Origin: UBA2561 sp964577275
GTDB taxonomy: Bacteria > Bacteroidota > Bacteroidia > Cytophagales > Thermoflexibacteraceae
DNA: 40,871 bases
Assembly: GCA_964577275.1 (NCBI GenBank)
Contig: CAZNYR010000027.1
Coordinates: 1-40,871, forward strand
Direction: 5' to 3'
Positions 38,889-40,871 of this stretch are shown piece after piece; the stretch's first letter is position 1, and every line of letters starts with the position of its first letter. Under the pieces are notes generated by a model. The model had not been told where the DNA came from. It was given only the letters and a program-made list of their open reading frames with translations, and ran no database searches. The position numbers and the translations under genes were made by a program.

Positions 38889-40871
38889 TTAATTTCGCCG
38901 TTCTGGTAAAGAAATAATAAACTCCGACCCTTCGTCAGGCTGGCTCATGACATCAATCGTGCCGCCATGTTTTTGGATAATGCTATGCGAAATCGACAGC
39001 CCCAGCCCTGTGCCTTCGCCCACGTCTTTGGTGGTGAAAAAAGGTTCAAAAATTCGGCTTCGGGTTTTTTCGTCCATCCCTTTTCCTGTATCTTGAATAT
39101 GAATCCGAATCATACCCTGCTCCGATTTTCGAGTCCGAATCGTAATCGTTCCTTTGTCTTTGATGGCTTGAATGGCATTTGCCAAAATATTCATAAAAAC
39201 CTGATTGAGCGGTCCGGGAAAACACTCAATTTGCGTAATTTCGGGGGAATAATCCTTAATAATTTCGGCTTTTTCTTTCGATTGATTGCTCAGAATCAAT
39301 AGGGTAGAGTCCAGATTTTCGTGCAAATCCGTCATTTTGAGCGCATCCTCATCAAGTCTGGAAAAAGTACGCAACCCTTTGACAATGTCTGCAGTGCGTT
39401 TTGCGCCATTTCGTAATCCTTCCAATAATTCAAAAATATCCGCCTTAAATTCGTCAATTTCCGCCATATCAGGTTCATTTTCAAAGGTAGCTTGCGCCCA
39501 TATTCGGTCAATTTCCTCAAAAAGACTTTCAATAGTACTAATCAAAGCATCCGAACCCGCATATACAAAATTAATAGGATTATTTATTTCGTGGGCAATA
39601 CCAGCGGTCAGTTGTCCTAAGCTCGCCATTTTTTCGGATTGCACCAATTGCGCCTGTGCGCTCTTGAGTTCCTCGTAAGTTTTACGAAGCTCTGCCTTAC
39701 TTTTCTGCTCTTCGCTTAGGGCTTTTTCGACTTTGCGTTGTGCATCCTTCAATTTATGATTGACCGTGGTCAATTCATCGGCAACTTGACGCAATTCGGT
39801 ACGCTGAACTTGCAAGGTTTCCTTTTGTTTTTCTGTTTCCTGTTTTTGTTTTTCCAATAAATTATAGGCTCGATTTCGCAAATGATTTGACCGCCAAAGC
39901 ACAATCGCCAAAATCGTAAAGACCGTCAGACTGGCGATGAGAATGTACGTAATTCGGGCTTGTTCTTCTTTTTCTTGATTCAATAATTTGATTTGCGATT
40001 CTTTTTTGTCGATTTCGTAAAGTGCCTGCAAAAACGAAGTCTGTTGCAAGGAATGACTATTATAAACCGCCTCATACATTTCGTTGTAATTTTCGTAATA
40101 CCGATTTGCTCTCCGATGCAATCCCATCGCCCGATACAGCCGTGCAAAATTGCGGATATTATTCAAAAGTTGTTGTTGATGATTGATTTTAAAGGCTTTC
40201 GTATGGGTTTTGTCATAATAGGTTTCGGCGGTTTCAAAATCACCTTGCACAAAATATGATTCACCCATCAAACTGAGTGTCGTTACAATTTCCCACTCCT
40301 CCCCGAATTGTGTATAAATTTCGAGGGCTTTATTCAAAAAAGGCAACGCCTGTAAGGGGCGGTCAGTATTCTTATAGATTTCGCCAAACGTATTACAAAT
40401 CGCCGCCGTGCCACGCATATTTTTGGTATCTTCATAGATTCGGAGGGCTTTATCATTGTATTGCAACGCACTCTCGTAATATTCTTGCATCGCAAAATGA
40501 TATGCCAAATTGCGGTACGCATCCGCAATAAGTGTCTGATTTTGTACTTTTTTGCCAATGTCTAACGCCTTAAAAAAATACCGTGAAGCGATGTGATATT
40601 GCTTGAGGTCGGTATAAACTCGCCCTATCAAATTGCACAAAAAACCGATTGCCTGCTGGTCATCTTGTTGTTCATAATACTTTAAAGCACGGATGTAATA
40701 TTCGGTGGCTTGCAGATAATTAATTTGATTGGCACAAAGACGGGCGATAAGTTCATAACTGCTTGCCACTTCGTTAGTTAAGTTGGCTTCCTCCGCCAAA
40801 AACAAGGCTTGTTTGCCAAATTTGAGCGCATCAGTCGGACTTTTATACATACTCGCCACCGCCATTTCTTG
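38889..40871 (-). CDS. TPR-domain histidine kinase, 5' end outside window
   Basis: The frame is open at the right edge, so the ATG at 40865 may be internal and the signal peptide is missing. The visible part of about 660 residues has six or more TPRs (to about 270, for example ADAYRNLAYHFAMQEYYESALQ) and a membrane helix (about 308-325). A coiled coil then precedes the phosphoacceptor His425 in LTAGIAHEINNPINFV, and an ATPase domain follows with ILANAIQAI, DTGKGMD and GTGLGLSIS. TPRs outside and the kinase inside is a common Bacteroidota design. The HEINNP type often works with separate regulators. No regulator gene is in the window. The heme lipoprotein follows it. Confidence 0.93.
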   Translation of the reverse strand, partial: QEMAVASMYKSPTDALKFGKQALFLAEEANLTNEVASSYELIARLCANQINYLQATEYYIRALKYYEQQDDQQAIGFLCNLIGRVYTDLKQYHIASRYFFKALDIGKKVQNQTLIADAYRNLAYHFAMQEYYESALQYNDKALRIYEDTKNMRGTAAICNTFGEIYKNTDRPLQALPFLNKALEIYTQFGEEWEIVTTLSLMGESYFVQGDFETAETYYDKTHTKAFKINHQQQLLNNIRNFARLYRAMGLHRRANRYYENYNEMYEAVYNSHSLQQTSFLQALYEIDKKESQIKLLNQEKEEQARITYILIASLTVFTILAIVLWRSNHLRNRAYNLLEKQKQETEKQKETLQVQRTELRQVADELTTVNHKLKDAQRKVEKALSEEQKSKAELRKTYEELKSAQAQLVQSEKMASLGQLTAGIAHEINNPINFVYAGSDALISTIESLFEEIDRIWAQATFENEPDMAEIDEFKADIFELLEGLRNGAKRTADIVKGLRTFSRLDEDALKMTDLHENLDSTLLILSNQSKEKAEIIKDYSPEITQIECFPGPLNQVFMNILANAIQAIKDKGTITIRTRKSEQGMIRIHIQDTGKGMDEKTRSRIFEPFFTTKDVGEGTGLGLSISHSIIQKHGGTIDVMSQPDEGSEFIISLPERRN

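Noticed and set aside
1..40871. Defence islands, CRISPR arrays, insertion sequences or prophage
   Set aside because: There are no spaced direct repeats, no transposase or integrase frames and no Cas-like proteins. The lysozyme stands alone.

Overview
The window is bacterial chromosomal DNA, roughly 40% G+C, from a member of the Bacteroidota, most likely a Cytophagales-type organism. The evidence is a TonB-dependent receptor, DUF5522, Tll0287-like and DUF4384 proteins, TPR-containing histidine kinases, an initiation factor 2 with a long basic N-terminal extension, start codons without obvious Shine-Dalgarno sequences, and several promoters of the Bacteroidota type (TTTG, about 20 bases, then TAnnTTTG). 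There is no phage, insertion sequence, CRISPR array or secretion island. The content is mostly core metabolism, envelope and signalling genes in short units that often change strand.

Layout. 1-1706: 3' part of a TonB-dependent receptor, facing an MFS transporter (1852-3087, minus) across a shared terminator. 3341-4351: MeaB GTPase. 4551-5798: CHASE2 membrane protein. 5871-6009: possible small RNA ending in a strong terminator. 6219-7982: lipid- or envelope-associated TPR plus periplasmic-binding-protein fold. 8155-9706: beta chain of propionyl-CoA carboxylase, broken by an apparent 8-base deletion next to an assembly gap. 9786-10454: outer membrane barrel. 10637-11695: PyrD. 11721-14649: a duplicated-domain lipoprotein, ribosomal protein bS21, a TPR lipoprotein and a secreted unknown. 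14938-16926: M3 oligopeptidase. 16975-18657: cell wall amidase and polysaccharide deacetylase. 18929-20237: a small repeat protein and a methyltransferase. 20319-23489: papain-like protease and sodium:solute symporter. 23716-25616: small unknown, FdtA-like cupin, orphan membrane sensor. 25948-29849: esterase, DprA, sensor kinase. 30130-31848: tRNA-Arg, Ndk and a GH24 lysozyme, each with a recognisable promoter. 31898-34609: cysteine-rich DUF5522 protein and copper P-type ATPase. 35045-38074: InfB. 38162-40871: heme lipoprotein and a TPR histidine kinase cut by the window edge.

How genes relate. MeaB and the carboxylase beta chain belong to the same propionyl-CoA to succinyl-CoA route, 4 kb apart. 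Amidase, deacetylase, lysozyme and the LpoA-like protein all concern the cell wall. Four sensors (CHASE2, the two-helix sensor and two histidine kinases) have no partner regulator in the window.

The most unusual signal is a dispersed 27-bp intergenic element built on the near-palindrome TGATTATCA. I find ten copies with matching flanks, three of which supply the stop codon of a neighbouring gene, and the 9-base core also recurs inside genes far more often than base composition predicts.
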